Source: Adiantum capillus-veneris (taxonomy: Eukaryota > Streptophyta > Polypodiopsida > Polypodiales > Pteridaceae). Taken from it: DNA of 64,000 bases. Location: the NCBI GenBank assembly GCA_014529385.2, contig CM043963.1, positions 66,568,895-66,632,894 on the forward strand, written 5' to 3'. This document shows, in pieces, positions 42,308-55,132 of this stretch; positions within the stretch are counted from its first letter, which is position 1, and the number at the start of each line of letters is the position of its first letter. Made by a program: the position numbers and the translations under genes. Below the pieces are notes generated by a model. The model was not told the DNA's origin. It saw only the letters and a list, made by a program, of their open reading frames with translations, and made no database searches.

Positions 42308-43135
42308 TGCTTAACTTGCAAAAGTTTTTTTCTTCTTTACAAGGAGGCGTGTATACCCTCTTATATTAGGACATAGATTAAAACTTCAAACGGTACATTG
42401 CCTTGTACCAAAGGTAAGACAAATGGTTGATCTGATGCCAGAACCTCAAAAAACCGCTCCCCACCCAGCATGGTGTCATTGACGTGCTGGTAGTGAGCCT
42501 TCAAGTCCAGTATTACCTTGATTGAGCGTACACGTGTTGGTATGTGTGATCTGTCTTGAGGTAGGTTGTACTGATTCATGTGAAGCTTAGGGGTGCTTAG
42601 TCACTGTCCAAGCTTGTGGGAGAGGGTGGTGTTCTTTCCTGAAACAAACTCAGTAGATCCCTAGTTTCTCTAGTGAGAGTGTGAGCCAATGATTCCGTTA
42701 TCTGTGCTGCAGCATTAGGTGCGACTTGAAAACTGACTGTGATAATTACCTCGGTGACTTGAGTTACCCGATTCTCAAAGTAGAATAGTGTTGATTCTCT
42801 ATTGTGTAGAGCTCCTTCCATTTTGTTGTTGTGGGTTGGTTGTAGGTTGCGGACATGGTTTTGACCTTCTCCTTCTTCTTCTTGGCACTTGGCCTATGTA
42901 TATCCACTGGGTTTGGCGTGTTGGTTGACTCTCCCACTGCAAATTGATTACCGTTACACGTGGCACTCGAGCTTCGATGGAGATGCGGAGTTCGTCTAGT
43001 TGTGCTTGGAGCTCTTCTTCTTCTGTCGTCCAATTAGAAAATCCTGCTAGCCATTCATCCATTCACAATAGTTTAGGGGTTTCAGTCTTGTAAACTGAAG
43101 GGTTTCATGAAAAGATTCTCCGTGGGGACACCAAA
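42308..43135 (-). other. G2 leader with primer-binding site and a small upstream ORF
   Basis: Just inside the LTR the minus strand reads TTTGGTGTCCCCACGG, the primer-binding position, with a tRNA I cannot name. An upstream ORF (43062-42799, about 87 codons) starts MDEWLAGFSNWTTEEEELQ and ends in an Arg-rich stretch. A second frame (42821-42597) follows. They may be translated upstream frames or decayed 5' gag sequence. Confidence 0.5.
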
Positions 43136-43351
43136 TGACGGGTGCAAAGCGAACCCCGAACCCCGAACCCCGACGGCCTCTATAACACCGGGGACCGAAT
43201 AGCGTGCCTCGAGCCTGTCATGGTAAAGCAAACAGGGGCACCACCTAGCTTCAGCGGCTAGGATGCAAACAACACACCACCATAACAAAGTTTTCATCCA
43301 AGAGAGATGGATGCTTGGGAGTAATGATGAAGAGGAAAGGGAATGAGATCA

Positions 43352-43394
<43 letters not shown>

Positions 43395-44705
43395 GGGGGT
43401 TTAGCGGCTTAGTACTTAGGCACCACAAAAGGATGGCGAATCCGCACACCCTTCACACATACACAAGCTCACTCCAAAACACAAGACTAGGTGGCAATTC
43501 CGCACACCTCACATGGGCAAAACATTGCAGGAAAACATACTCACAAAACCTCAAGCTTTATTTAGAGAATAAGGCGATAAAATGGGGAGCATAGGGTAGG
43601 GAAATGAGAAGGGAGAGAGTGGTAGAGCACATGGCGGATAGGTGGGAGTTGATGGCGAAGACTCGCACGAGGATTATGGCCATCATCCTTCATTTAGTTT
43701 CCCTTCATCTTCCATATCCAAGGGTGTAGAGGTCATGCTCAAGACAAGCATGGTGATTGCGGTGATGGTGATGGTGTGGGTGTGTGTGTGCACTAGGCAC
43801 ACACAGTGCATAGTGTGTTCTTTGGTGATGTTGTGTGTGTTTTTGTGTGATGGTGACCCCTCTTTATATAGGGGAGGAGGGGGGGAGAAATTCTAGAATC
43901 TAGAAATGAAGAAATAATTATCTACATAGGCCATGTGACTGTGGGCCCCACTTGTCTGGCTGTGTGTATATGTGCCAGAACAGCAGTCTCATGAGAGAGA
44001 GACTAAGAGAGAGAGATGGGTTGATGAAAAAAAGTGAGAGGTGACATGGAGAATAAAGTAATTACAAGAGGGGAGAGAGGGGAGTGTGCTCAGAGGTGAA
44101 TCTGTGTGCAGATGTGTGTGAACACAAGAAAAATCAGGTAACCACCGGGTGGGGATGGGTCTGTGGGCACCTTTTTCAGTGAAACTGAGTGTGTGTGAGT
44201 GTGGGGGAGGTTAGTTAGCTACAAGACAAGAGATATGGCACCCTTTAGAGAGAGGGGGGGGTATTTGGGTCATGGGATATGATAGGAGAGAGAAAGAGGG
44301 GGTGGGGTATACTATTTTGGAAGATAGGGTAGGTTGCATGTGAGTTAGGGTGCATTATTGGTGAGTTATAATACATTATTGGTGAGAGGTGGGGTAGCTT
44401 GAGGGGAGAGAGAAAGGAGAAAGGACAAGGGGAAGAGAGAGGGGGTTGACCTTTTGAGTGGAGGAGAGAAAAAGGGACACACGGCGGGGCAACAGTGAAG
44501 AAAAAGGAGGCAAGGTGGGGATGGGCTACCCCGCAGGCATGAGGTGGCCTATTTTACCTTTCTTATATATATACATAATCATACTTTATTTTTTTCTTAC
44601 TTTTTTCCAATGCCTTTTATCACTCCCTTCCTAAGAGGGGGTTTTCATGGGGTGGGGACGAGAGAAGAGGGGTATGGGAGCTTGGCTTGTGAAAAGCCCC
44701 CATCA
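43136..44705 (-). repeat. G2 5' LTR (1570 bp)
   Basis: The partner of 35416-36993. Its (GA)n (about 43356-43391) is roughly half the length of the other, it has one more GAACCCC unit near 43160, and otherwise there are scattered substitutions. Confidence 0.93.
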
Positions 44706-44709
44706 GAAG

Positions 44710-45159
44710 CTGTAAGCTTCTTTACCTACAACTCGTTCTAAAACATGCACAGTGATTGGAAGAGGAAAGTTGTCTCTAATGGTAGCTGCATTCACTTTTT
44801 TGAGGTTGACACACACGTAATTTTTTATTTTTCTTGGGTACGACCACAATTGGAGATACCCAATCTGTGTGTTCAATTTCATAAATGAATTCAGCTTCCC
44901 TTAGCTTTTCAATCTCTTCTTTCATCTTTATGGAAAATGTTTCATTGTATGTGTATGGCCTTTGTCTACATGGTTTCGCAACATCTCTCATCGATAAGGT
45001 ATGTTGACAGATTTCTGGATCAACACCCTTGAGATCCTTGTAACAACAAGCAAATATATCGCGATATATTTTTAGTAAGCTTAATAAAAGCTCTTCTTCT
45101 TCTTCAGTAAGGTCATTTGCAATGTAGGCTGGTCTAGAATCTTCTCCTGGTTGAGCCAA
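44710..45159 (-). pseudogene. G1 reverse transcriptase N-terminal half
   Basis: Right of G2 the minus strand encodes LTEEEEELLLSLLKIYRDIF, then DVAKPCRQRPYTYNETFSIK and LREAEFIYEIEHTDWVSPIV, VVPKKNKKLRVC. A frameshift near 44815 leads toward the EAYSF joined to the other half beyond G2. This is the fingers region of a Gypsy reverse transcriptase. It is separated from its own palm by the 9.3-kb G2 insertion and is non-functional. Confidence 0.88.
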
Positions 45160-47240
45160 ATCTATCTTTTCTGCATTTTTAGGCCCTTTATAGGACCCAC
45201 CCTATTGTCGTACTTCTCTAACAGGTTGTTCGACTATGATTTTTTGATCTTGAAGAGTATATTTCTTGTAATGGGATGAAACACTCATTACATATTTACC
45301 ATACTCTTAAGTGGTTTCCATTTCAGTTGTATATATCTCCTTTAGAGCTTTTTTAAACTCTTGATATTTCTTTTTTCGTTTGACTCTTGTCATGGTTGCC
45401 CTTGTCCTGGTTTTTAGGTTTATCTTGAGTTTCCTTTCTTGTTTTTCTCGATGTTTTTGACATTTCTGGATTTTTGTTTGAAGGATATCTGCCAGTAATT
45501 TTGTCTTTGACACAATGATGTGCATCTATCTGCATCAGGAACTGTGTTCTACTGGAGACTGATGGAATAGGTCTACCTTTCAAATTTCTAGTGTCTTGTT
45601 TTCATCTATACCATTTCTGTCTTCTCGTTTTTAGTTAGGAAAGTCAAAAAACTTTTCCTCCCCTCCTTTCATGAGTAGCTTGGCTCTCATATGTTCTTTT
45701 TCCGACCCTGAATCATCTGAGGTAGCTGAATGTTCTTCTAACTCATCTGTTGCATCATAGTAGAGGTCTAAAAAGACTTGTTGAGCTTTCATCAAGTCCT
45801 TGGGTTCATGAATTTTGTCTTCAATGTGGAGGTTGAGATCATTTGGATAGGAATTATGTCATAGCTATCCTCATTGCAAATTGAGTAGGCATAGACGTGT
45901 TTACACACACATCCATTGTTGCTAAAATTTGAGTCCATTCAAAGGCTAAAACAAATGCTTTGGAAAGGGTTAGGTACATAGGCTTTGTCTGTGCAATCCC
46001 TTTCTAAGTTACATTCTTCTCTTTTTAAGCTCCCGTTTTTTGAATCTCCACACATACAAATAGGAGTGTCTTTGTTCAACCAAGATGGAAGCTTAGTTTC
46101 AGCTCAAGAGACTGAATCGAATTCTTATATGGGCGTTTTCATGAAATCTCTATAGTTGTGATCTTTTAGATTAACCCTTGTTATTGATCCCACTTGCTTC
46201 AAGTACAAATAATTATTTCCCCAATCTTGAATGAGTTGTACTTGTCGCATGAAATGTCTTCCCAATATGATTTCGTAATTGAGTTTCTTCCCAAAGTCTA
46301 CTATGTCAAAAGTGTGTTGATATTCAATCCCACAGGAATTAATTATCACTTTCTCAAGCAGTCCTAAGGGTCTTTTAATGTGTCCATCAACCAATCGCAA
46401 TTTCATTTGTGTTTGCCTAATGGTTGGATGTCCTCAGGATTCCCATACTGCTTTCGGGCTATGGCTATGCCTGCCCCACTATCCAGTATTTCAATGGTTT
46501 GTATGTCAGTATAACTCATTGGAAGGGTCGTGTTTCCTTCTTCCCCTTCGTAGTATTCTCCGAATTTTCTCGTTGGAATGGATCAAATCTCTTTGTTATC
46601 CATTTTGTGTTTCAATTTTCCCAAGTTTTTTGTGATTAGTCATGTTATTCCCACCTTCTCTAGAGTTTTCTGTAGATCATTCCATAAATATGGCCTAATT
46701 TTCAACAGTTCTCCTAAACTAAGAGTGCATTGGATGGGTGTAGACATGATTGAATGAATGTTGTCTACTTCTAGGGTTTGTTCCGCTCTTTTTACTTGAG
46801 TGGTTTTACACACTATGGATTCATCTTTATTATCTCCCAAGTAAGAGGGTAATGTTCTCAAGGTCAATGGTTTAGCCATTCCTGAAGCTTCAGATCCGCA
46901 ATCCCCATACAAGGATTGTACATCCATGTCCATATCAGGAGGTGGATTGTCTAACCAAACTTTCTCTAAAGGAGCTGACTTCAGAGTTAGGCTCCCATCA
47001 TTGATTTCTCTAACTTTTTTCCATAAGTGTCTTGGCCAGTCTTCTTCTACAAATGGAATTCCTTATAAGGCATCTTCGTTGTCTGGCACTATAAGTTATG
47101 GCTCTTTTGTTTCAAGGTGGGGTTCTACCATCACTTTGGATTTTTCGTTATTGTCTCTTACCACAAGCTCCTCAAGTTTTGTCATACTTTCGAGCTTGGG
47201 TTTTGTTTTTCCAGCATCTCTTGCGTGATTCTTACCACAT
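45160..47240 (-). pseudogene. G1 protease region and linkers
   Basis: The protease active site IEILDSGAGIAIA lies at about 46460-46500 in one frame. The C-terminal half, FDIVDFGKKLNYEIILGRHF, MRQVQLIQDWGNNYLYL, is at 46125-46406 in another, so a frameshift separates them. Upstream (46640-46933) is an acidic stretch with PSYLGDNKDESIVCK. Between protease and reverse transcriptase (45300-45583) is a Lys/Thr-rich linker. The order gag-protease-reverse transcriptase is normal, which makes the second protease at 32.3-32.8 kb notable. Confidence 0.78.
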
Positions 47241-49844
47241 TTTGATAAGCTTCAAGCTTAGCTGCTTCCATGTTTGGTGAAGGATAGTTCTTCCACTTGT
47301 TTTCCATGTTTTGGCCTGCTTTAAGTCCCGCTTGGTAGGCTTCCAAGGCTGCATTAATCAGCTAAAAAAATTTGTCTACCAAAATTGATCCTCCAGATTT
47401 CATGGTGGTTTCCTTGATTTCGCTTTCAGATTCTTTCACCTTTTTTTGGAATAGCTTCTTTTCTTTCTCCTCAATTTCAGCCCTTTATTTTTGTTTTCTC
47501 ATCTCATACCTTTTGTTTCTGCTTGGTTTGGTCTTTGGAGAGGATTTTTTTTAATTTTTTGAATCATCAGAGGAGTTATGTTTCTTTTTCTTAGCCTGGG
47601 CTCTAGTGATTACCTTGATTGGAACAATCGGTTCACTCTCAGATGAGCTACTAGGTATCACTTGGACTACGTTCACTATTGTTTTACCCTTGTTTAAAGG
47701 ATTTTTTGAACACATCTTCCAGGAAATGTCCTCCCTTTTTGCAACATTGTATGCAATAAGCTTCAAAACTGCCTTGAGGTTCTTGGAAGGCTCTGGGCAT
47801 TCATTTCCAATGATCATCTGCACCACAGTTATGATAGTTTCCAGTTCTTGGCTTGATCATGGGTCTTACCATAGGAGGTCTGACACCTTGATTAGCTACA
47901 TAATACATTGATGCAAGCTCTAGTGGAGCATAAGTCATAGGTTCTTCCATTGGTGGTGGATGTGAATTGTACCAATCTCCTTCTACCATTACTGTAGATG
48001 GACTAGGCTCAGCATAGGGTGTAACATGCACTAGTGCTTGTTCATCTATGACTCCCTCTGAATGCATGTACTTTATAGGCACTGCATTGTGTCCTGGATA
48101 TGGAGGTTGTTGACCCTGCACGGCTTGAGGTCTTTCCATACCCATCGGTGGTCTTTGAGCTGGGGCCATGTTAGGATGATATCTACACATGGCTTGTCCT
48201 TGTGGCCCCATAGGCACCTATTAAACATTCTCATCATACTTTGGTCGGTAGTAGCACTCATTAGTCTCATGCTTGGTCCATTTACCCTCATTGCACACCA
48301 TTTATGCGGCCTAATTGGTTGTCCCTGTTGAGGTATCCCTTGTTCTGTTCCCCTCGTACGTGCTTTTTGCATGTTGTTCATCATGTCATTCATCCTTTTG
48401 AGCATGTCTTTTATGGTTGAATGGTGTTGTCGCAGCCGTTCGCACTTGTGCTGGTTTGGTGAATGTTGTTTTCACGCTTTGGTTATCCTTAGGGATATTC
48501 TCTGCATTGAAAATATCACAATCGTCTCCTAAGTCAATAGCATATGACACACACTCTTCTAGGGTTGTATGCTTTTTGCTATACATTATAGCAAGAAGTT
48601 CTTTGTTTAGCAATCCCTCTAGAAATAGTGATACTAGTCGTTCTTCTGCAGGTATCTCTAGCTCTGGGAATCTTGCAATGTATTGTTTCATTCGGTTTGC
48701 ACAATCCCTAACATACTCACCTTGTTTCTGTATAAAGTTTTCGATTGGAGCCACTGTGTGTTTGATCCCCGTTTTGGAACAAGCAGCTACAAATCCTTGA
48801 GCTAGTATATTCAAGTCCATGATTGACCTTGGTGGAATGTTTTGGATCCATGTCAATGCTTTTCTTCTAATTCCATTCCAAACCCCTCAAATTGAGTATG
48901 GAAATCAAATATGCATTCTACTCTTAGCACTTGCTTAAATCTTGCTAAGTGGTCATATGGATCTCCAGATCCACTGTATTTTTTGACCCATTTCTCAAAA
49001 TCAGCTGGTCTGACACGTCTATTTGGTTCAACTCCCGGTCTCCTCGAAGTTGGTCCTGTTCCGAGTCCTTCAAACCAGCCTGTTGGAAATAGTGACTCAT
49101 GTAGCCCTGGACTGGCTTTAGTGTCACCCAGTTTTCTTTGTGATGAGGTGGTTTTTGGTTTCTTAACATTACTCTCAGAAGATCTCTCACGATGTTCATC
49201 TCTTGGAATGGTTTCTAGTCCTTGGCCCAATATCCAATCCCTTATGGAGTACCCTTGGTATTTGGTTTGTTCCACCTCCTCAGGAGTCATCATAACAAAG
49301 TTGTTGTTATAACAATCCTTAAACAGGTAGCCTGGTAGGTCTGCTGAACCCTTATCTTTGATCTTCAAGATATAGATGATCGTCATGGGCGTTACTTGTC
49401 CTGATTTGGCATGCGAAGTCCACAAAATATCTTGAACGTTTCTATCCTCCCAACAATAGACTCAGATCCTAGGATTATCCGTACTAAGCCGTTTAAAAGG
49501 CTTCAAATCAACTTGATTGCATCCCTCGAATTCTAAAGTTGGTGGTCCTTCTTTTGCTGACATATCTAGAATTATGGTGTTTACTTACAAACCCCATTTG
49601 TCTATCACGTCAGGGTTTTCAAATTGTAAATACTAAGTTTCGTTTCTATCCATGTACATTTTTCCTTGTTTGTTTGCCCTGTCTCCTCTTTGAACTCAAT
49701 ACCATGGTCATCAATGCGAATAGCATACTTTTCATTAGGATCCATGTTAACTGGAGCTCCATGGCGATTAGTCTTATAAAATAAGAGTATATGCTTGTAG
49801 CGCACTGTTGTTCCGGTTTCTGAGTGAGTCAAATAGGAAGACAT
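47241..49844 (-). pseudogene. G1 gag
   Basis: N-terminal sequence starts near 49844 (MSSYLTHSETGTTVRYKHIL). The capsid core is in 49000-48400: DPYDHLARFKQVLRVE, then AFTWIQNIPP-like MTWIQNIPPRSIMDLNILAQ, FIQKQGEYVRDCANRMKQYI, PELEIPAEERLVSLFLEGL. A Met/Pro/Gln-rich region follows (48217-47850). Two knuckles can be read: HNCGADDHWK with its first Cys changed to Tyr (47815), and CIQCCKKGGHFLED (about 47740) in a shifted frame. A Lys/Ser/Glu-rich coil-forming tail completes it. Several frameshifts and stops occur. Confidence 0.8.
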
Positions 49845-49849
49845 TTCAG

Positions 49850-51420
49850 ATGTTGATTATGAAAAAGTGTCTAAGACTTCTTTAGGGATAGTGTCTAAGT
49901 GCTCGCCTTGATTAACACTCTCTTCAATAAATACTCTAATGGAAGTTTCTCCAAATATACCTTGATTTACTAGTACACAACCAGATCTAAGGTCCATAAA
50001 GACTTGTGAAGCCCTAAATAGAGTACTTATCGTCGGATTGATTTGTTATCAACTATTTTCCACGTGACTTGATTGCAATTTTCATCAAGATGTTGATTCC
50101 TTGTCTGGAACCTAATTCTTGTATAAATTTTGATCAAGTTAGCTATTCTTTCACAAAGACTGTATAGTTTTTGCTAGCTATTGTGATTGGTCTATGTGTA
50201 TCACTTCAAATAGAGCTATGGGATCACCAGTTTGCGACTTTCAGATTCCACTTTTGCACAAAATCAAAGGATTAATCTGCAACTTGAAAACTGAGTGAAC
50301 ATGTACCAATTTGGATCCGATTGAACCGAAATTTTCTCGGTGGCTTTGTATTATGCTGTACAAGCTCAAAAGTCAAAATTGGTGTCCCTGTGTAGTAGTG
50401 GTAAATAATCACGATTATTTACTTTTCTCAGTTTCTTGCACTTTTTGGCTTGATTTGCCAAGTGTACAACCTATTAAGGTCTCTGGACAAGTTTCACCAA
50501 GTTTGGATAAAATTTGTTCAAGTTTATCAACTGTTTCGTGTCCGTAGACTCGATCTTCAAGGATCTGGCTTAAGTCTCACTTTTGTGATCCAAATTTCAC
50601 CAAAATTGATTTGTGTGGTCTACTTGATATGCTAGACCTTGTGGCATGCTCAAATGTGCAAGATTATCAATTTTTGAAGCAGATGTAAATAATCGTGAAT
50701 ATTTACTCCAACTAATTTTTTGCAAGTTTTTGTCCCAACCTTGACATAGATCTGTTAAGCACTTCAACTTAAGGTCTCTAGCCAAGTTTCATCAAGTTTG
50801 GACAATTTTTTTGGTCAAATGGTCATCAGTTTGTGTCCGCAGACTGACTTTGCAAATTTGGTCACAAATTTCAATCCAATGATCCAAATATTACCAAATT
50901 TTGTTTGTGGGCTTATTACAATATGGTAAAAATAGTGGTATGCTAATTTGGTCAAAAAAGTTGAAAAATGGAACAAATGTAGATAATCGCGATTTACTTT
51001 TAACAATGTTTTGCATCTTTTTGATCAACTAAGCATATACACATGTCTATCACATCAATATTAGCCTATTCATCGACTTTGGATACTTTTTTCCCAATTT
51101 ACACTCAAGTTTCCAAAAGTCATTATGAACTTTAGTTTTTACCCAATTTTTTGCCAGTTTGGTGATCCAAATCCTATGTGCCTTTACGAAAGTTGTTTGT
51201 ACACATGCAATGAGTCATTGGTATTAAGCTTGGTGAGTTTTAAGCTGAAAGTAAATAATCGTGATTATGTACTTTATGCCCAAAATGAACACTTTTTTGC
51301 ACTTTTTCAATGGGTAGTCTTTTCATGAGCTATTTTAAGGCTATGAATGAATTCAAAACTTAATTTGGCCTAAAATGTCAAGAAAAAGTAAATAATCTGA
51401 GTTTTCTCAAACTCTTGAAA
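49850..51420. repeat. G1 leader with ~285-bp tandem repeats and palindromic cores
   Basis: Palindrome-like cores occur at 50401-50422, 50685-50706, 50979-50997, 51251-51272 and a half-site at 51388 (spacings 284, 294, 272 and 137). Between the first units the blocks AAGTTTCACCAAGTTTGGA/AAGTTTCATCAAGTTTGGA, GTGTCCGTAGACT/GTGTCCGCAGACT and TGATCCAAAT recur at equal offsets, so the units are diverged tandem copies. They lie 5' of G1 gag. No G1 5' LTR copy could be defined. No gene is present. Confidence 0.7.
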
Positions 51421-51594
51421 TTTTTACCTCAATGTGTCCTTGAGCTTACCCACTGGTTCATACAACTTTGAAGCAATAGAGTGGATTTTAGAATTGCTTT
51501 TAATGATAGGAACACAATTGGATTCAATGTCTCTACTCGACTCTCTTACTTGGCTCTATCCTTGCGTCTTTCTTATGAGCAAGACATGGTAATA

Positions 51595-51721
51595 GTGCAC
51601 ACCATAACAACCTATATAATAAGAGGGAAGAAGAGCAAACCGTAGGTAAAGATCAAAGTGATGATGAAGCTTTAGAATCATCCAGTGAAGAACAAAGAAA
51701 GGAAGATGTACAAGAGGGCTG
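51595..51721 (+). pseudogene. C-terminal tail of a plus-strand Gypsy pol (remnant)
   Basis: A short open frame, HHNNLYNKREEEQTVGKDQS and then Ser/Glu-rich to a TGA at 51719-51721, lies just before a polypurine tract and an LTR start. Acidic C-termini of this kind end Gypsy integrases. The rest of pol is not here. It probably belongs to the element whose LTR is 51781-53537. Confidence 0.45.
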
Positions 51722-51765
51722 ATCTTACAAAGAAATAATGTGGCACATACTGGAGGATGTGCAGG

Positions 51766-51780
51766 TTTAGAGGGGGTGGA
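51766..51780 (+). promoter_or_regulatory. polypurine tract before LTR A
   Basis: TTTAGAGGGGGTGGA ends immediately before TGTCGTATTG, giving the plus orientation of the element. Confidence 0.65.
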
Positions 51781-53537
<1,757 letters not shown>

Positions 53538-53710
53538 ACGTATGTATCTGTGTGTGTAAATAAATAAATAAATAAATGTATGTCTTTGTGTATGTATTAT
53601 GCTTGAATAAATTATTTTCCATATAGGCCTTGAGGCCTCCTGCTCTTGTTCTAGTATGGTAATTATGACATTCAAAATTTCTATGATTCCCACTCCTGCA
53701 GCAAAACCTT

Positions 53711-53764
<54 letters not shown>

Positions 53765-53797
53765 TGGGTGAATAGTAGTTTGCATGGAGTATGATTG

Positions 53798-53833
<36 letters not shown>

Positions 53834-53859
53834 ATCCATCTCCATAGCTATCTCTAGTT

Positions 53860-53902
<43 letters not shown>

Positions 53903-53919
53903 GAAAACGTAGCCGTTTT
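53538..53919. other. spacer with CT/CA microsatellites between LTR A and LTR B
   Basis: It contains (TAAA)n-like AAATAAATAAATAAATAAAT near 53560, (TC)n(AC)n at 53710-53761 and (TC)n at about 53800-53833 and 53867-53901. No gene is present. Confidence 0.85.
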
Positions 53920-54163
53920 TTAACATAAGCCTAAGCCTACACTTTCTCCTAGAAGAAGACTAGCCATTCTTGCAACAAGCTAACCTTGGAAGATCAAATC
54001 TAATCAAAGAAGGTCTTGCACTTGATATATCAATCAAAGTGGAATTATCCACTCTTCTTCTCTCTCCATCAATAATGGTGCCGAAGGGTTTGTCAAGTAA
54101 GATGTGTTCTACATTGATGTTTTCTTGATTTCTTGTTGTTTTCATTTTCATCTCTAATCCAAA

Positions 54164-54236
<73 letters not shown>

Positions 54237-55079
54237 CTAATCTCATCTCCTTAACCAAGCCTATCTCTCTCACTCTTAGTAATTCATCCTCTCTACAAAT
54301 TTTAGGTTCTCCTTGCTAAGGTACATCTCTCCCCGCGGTATCCTTATTGCCTACGGGCAAGAATAGGGCTTGGGAGGGAATCTTCTCATCTCTTTACTTA
54401 TCTCATATTTACATTTCTCTTATATCTACATATCTCACATACTATCCTAGATGAATAACCCACATGATGATCATTTCTATCGCTTTCACTCTATACGATC
54501 TATTAGAATTAACGTATGGATTAGCCGTAAAATACACTTTCAACAACGTATAGTGTTTCTTTTCGGTCCTGAAAGGCTCAATGAAATACTTCTATCACCG
54601 GATCCCATCATACTACCTCTCATAGACTATAATTTTTCTTTTGATGTAAGCGTAGTTATCTTGCTATGAACCAAGAGGATTTGTACACACAATTAATCCC
54701 AATCACTAGACAAAATATATATATTATGGTAAGCACAAAACTACAATTCCAAAGAACAATTCGTAGCCTATTTGGGCAACCAAGATTGAATGCCATTAAC
54801 TCATCTATTAACCTTTTCATACTACCCATGATACGATATGACCATAGCCTTGATGTTTTCATCTTTGTGTTGTTTTGACACTCTCTTTTGCGTTCTTTCT
54901 TTGTGTGTGTGAGTGCAAGAGAGAAAGAGTGTGTCTTCTTTGATTGCACTTCTTTCCAAACCCTATTCTTCATGGTATATATGGTTTAACTCCTTCATAT
55001 AGTTTTTGTTGAGTTCTCTCACAAACTCTCACAGCCATAAGCCCGGTGCTTTCCTGGCAAGACCGCAAATTTCTCGACA
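53920..55079 (+). repeat. LTR B, 5'-truncated copy of LTR A
   Basis: Homology to LTR A begins at TTAACATAAGCC (52714 in A, 53920 here), so about 930 bp of the LTR start is missing. It ends CTCGACA at 55079 and is followed by a leader and gag, so it acts as the 5' LTR of G4. Compared with A it carries about 365 extra bases (54450-54815). Confidence 0.82.
54451..54878 (+). other. tandem pair of related ~70-codon open frames within LTR B
   Basis: Frames 54451-54669 and 54666-54878 overlap by four bases (ATGA). They share QRIVFLFGPERLNEI against QRTIRSLFGQPRLNAI and LPLIDYNFSFDV against LPMIRYDHSLDV. Nucleotide similarity looks lower than amino-acid similarity. LTR A has only the end of the second frame. 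The spacing of R, FG and the following hydrophobic strands vaguely recalls the start of Clp protease subunits, but I would not assign it. Confidence 0.35.
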
Positions 55080-55132
55080 TATTTTTGGTGAACCTGACGC
55101 GAATGTGCTAGGGTGAGAGTTTGTGGATAACC
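55080..55132 (+). other. G4 leader and primer-binding region
   Basis: TTTTTGGTGAACCTGACGCG follows LTR B. The TTTGGTG start resembles the G2 position (TTTGGTGTCCCC), so related tRNAs may prime both. Confidence 0.45.

Larger units (their letters stand above)
35416..44705 (-). mobile_element. G2: Ty3/Gypsy Tat-like retrotransposon, 9290 bp, young insertion
   Basis: Two nearly identical LTRs (35416-36993 and 43136-44705) bound it. The duplication is GAAG (35412-35415 and 44706-44709) or five bases if the shared A is counted. Removing G2 restores the G1 reading EAYSFLDGFSGYNQ in frame. Minus-strand order: leader, gag, protease, reverse transcriptase, RNase H, second RNase H, integrase. The dual RNase H is the mark of the Tat lineage. 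LTR differences are mostly microsatellite length, so insertion is recent, yet coding stops and frameshifts are already present. Confidence 0.95.

Noticed and set aside
31929-49844. Endogenous plant pararetrovirus
   Set aside because: G1 has gag, integrase H2C2 and DD(E) residues, and I saw no movement-protein or caulimovirus coat features. The layout is Ty3/Gypsy.
54451-54878. Clp protease subunit gene fragment
   Set aside because: Only a loose hydrophobic pattern and an FG/GP position agree. No catalytic residue or NSPG-type motif is present, so it was kept as an unassigned frame.
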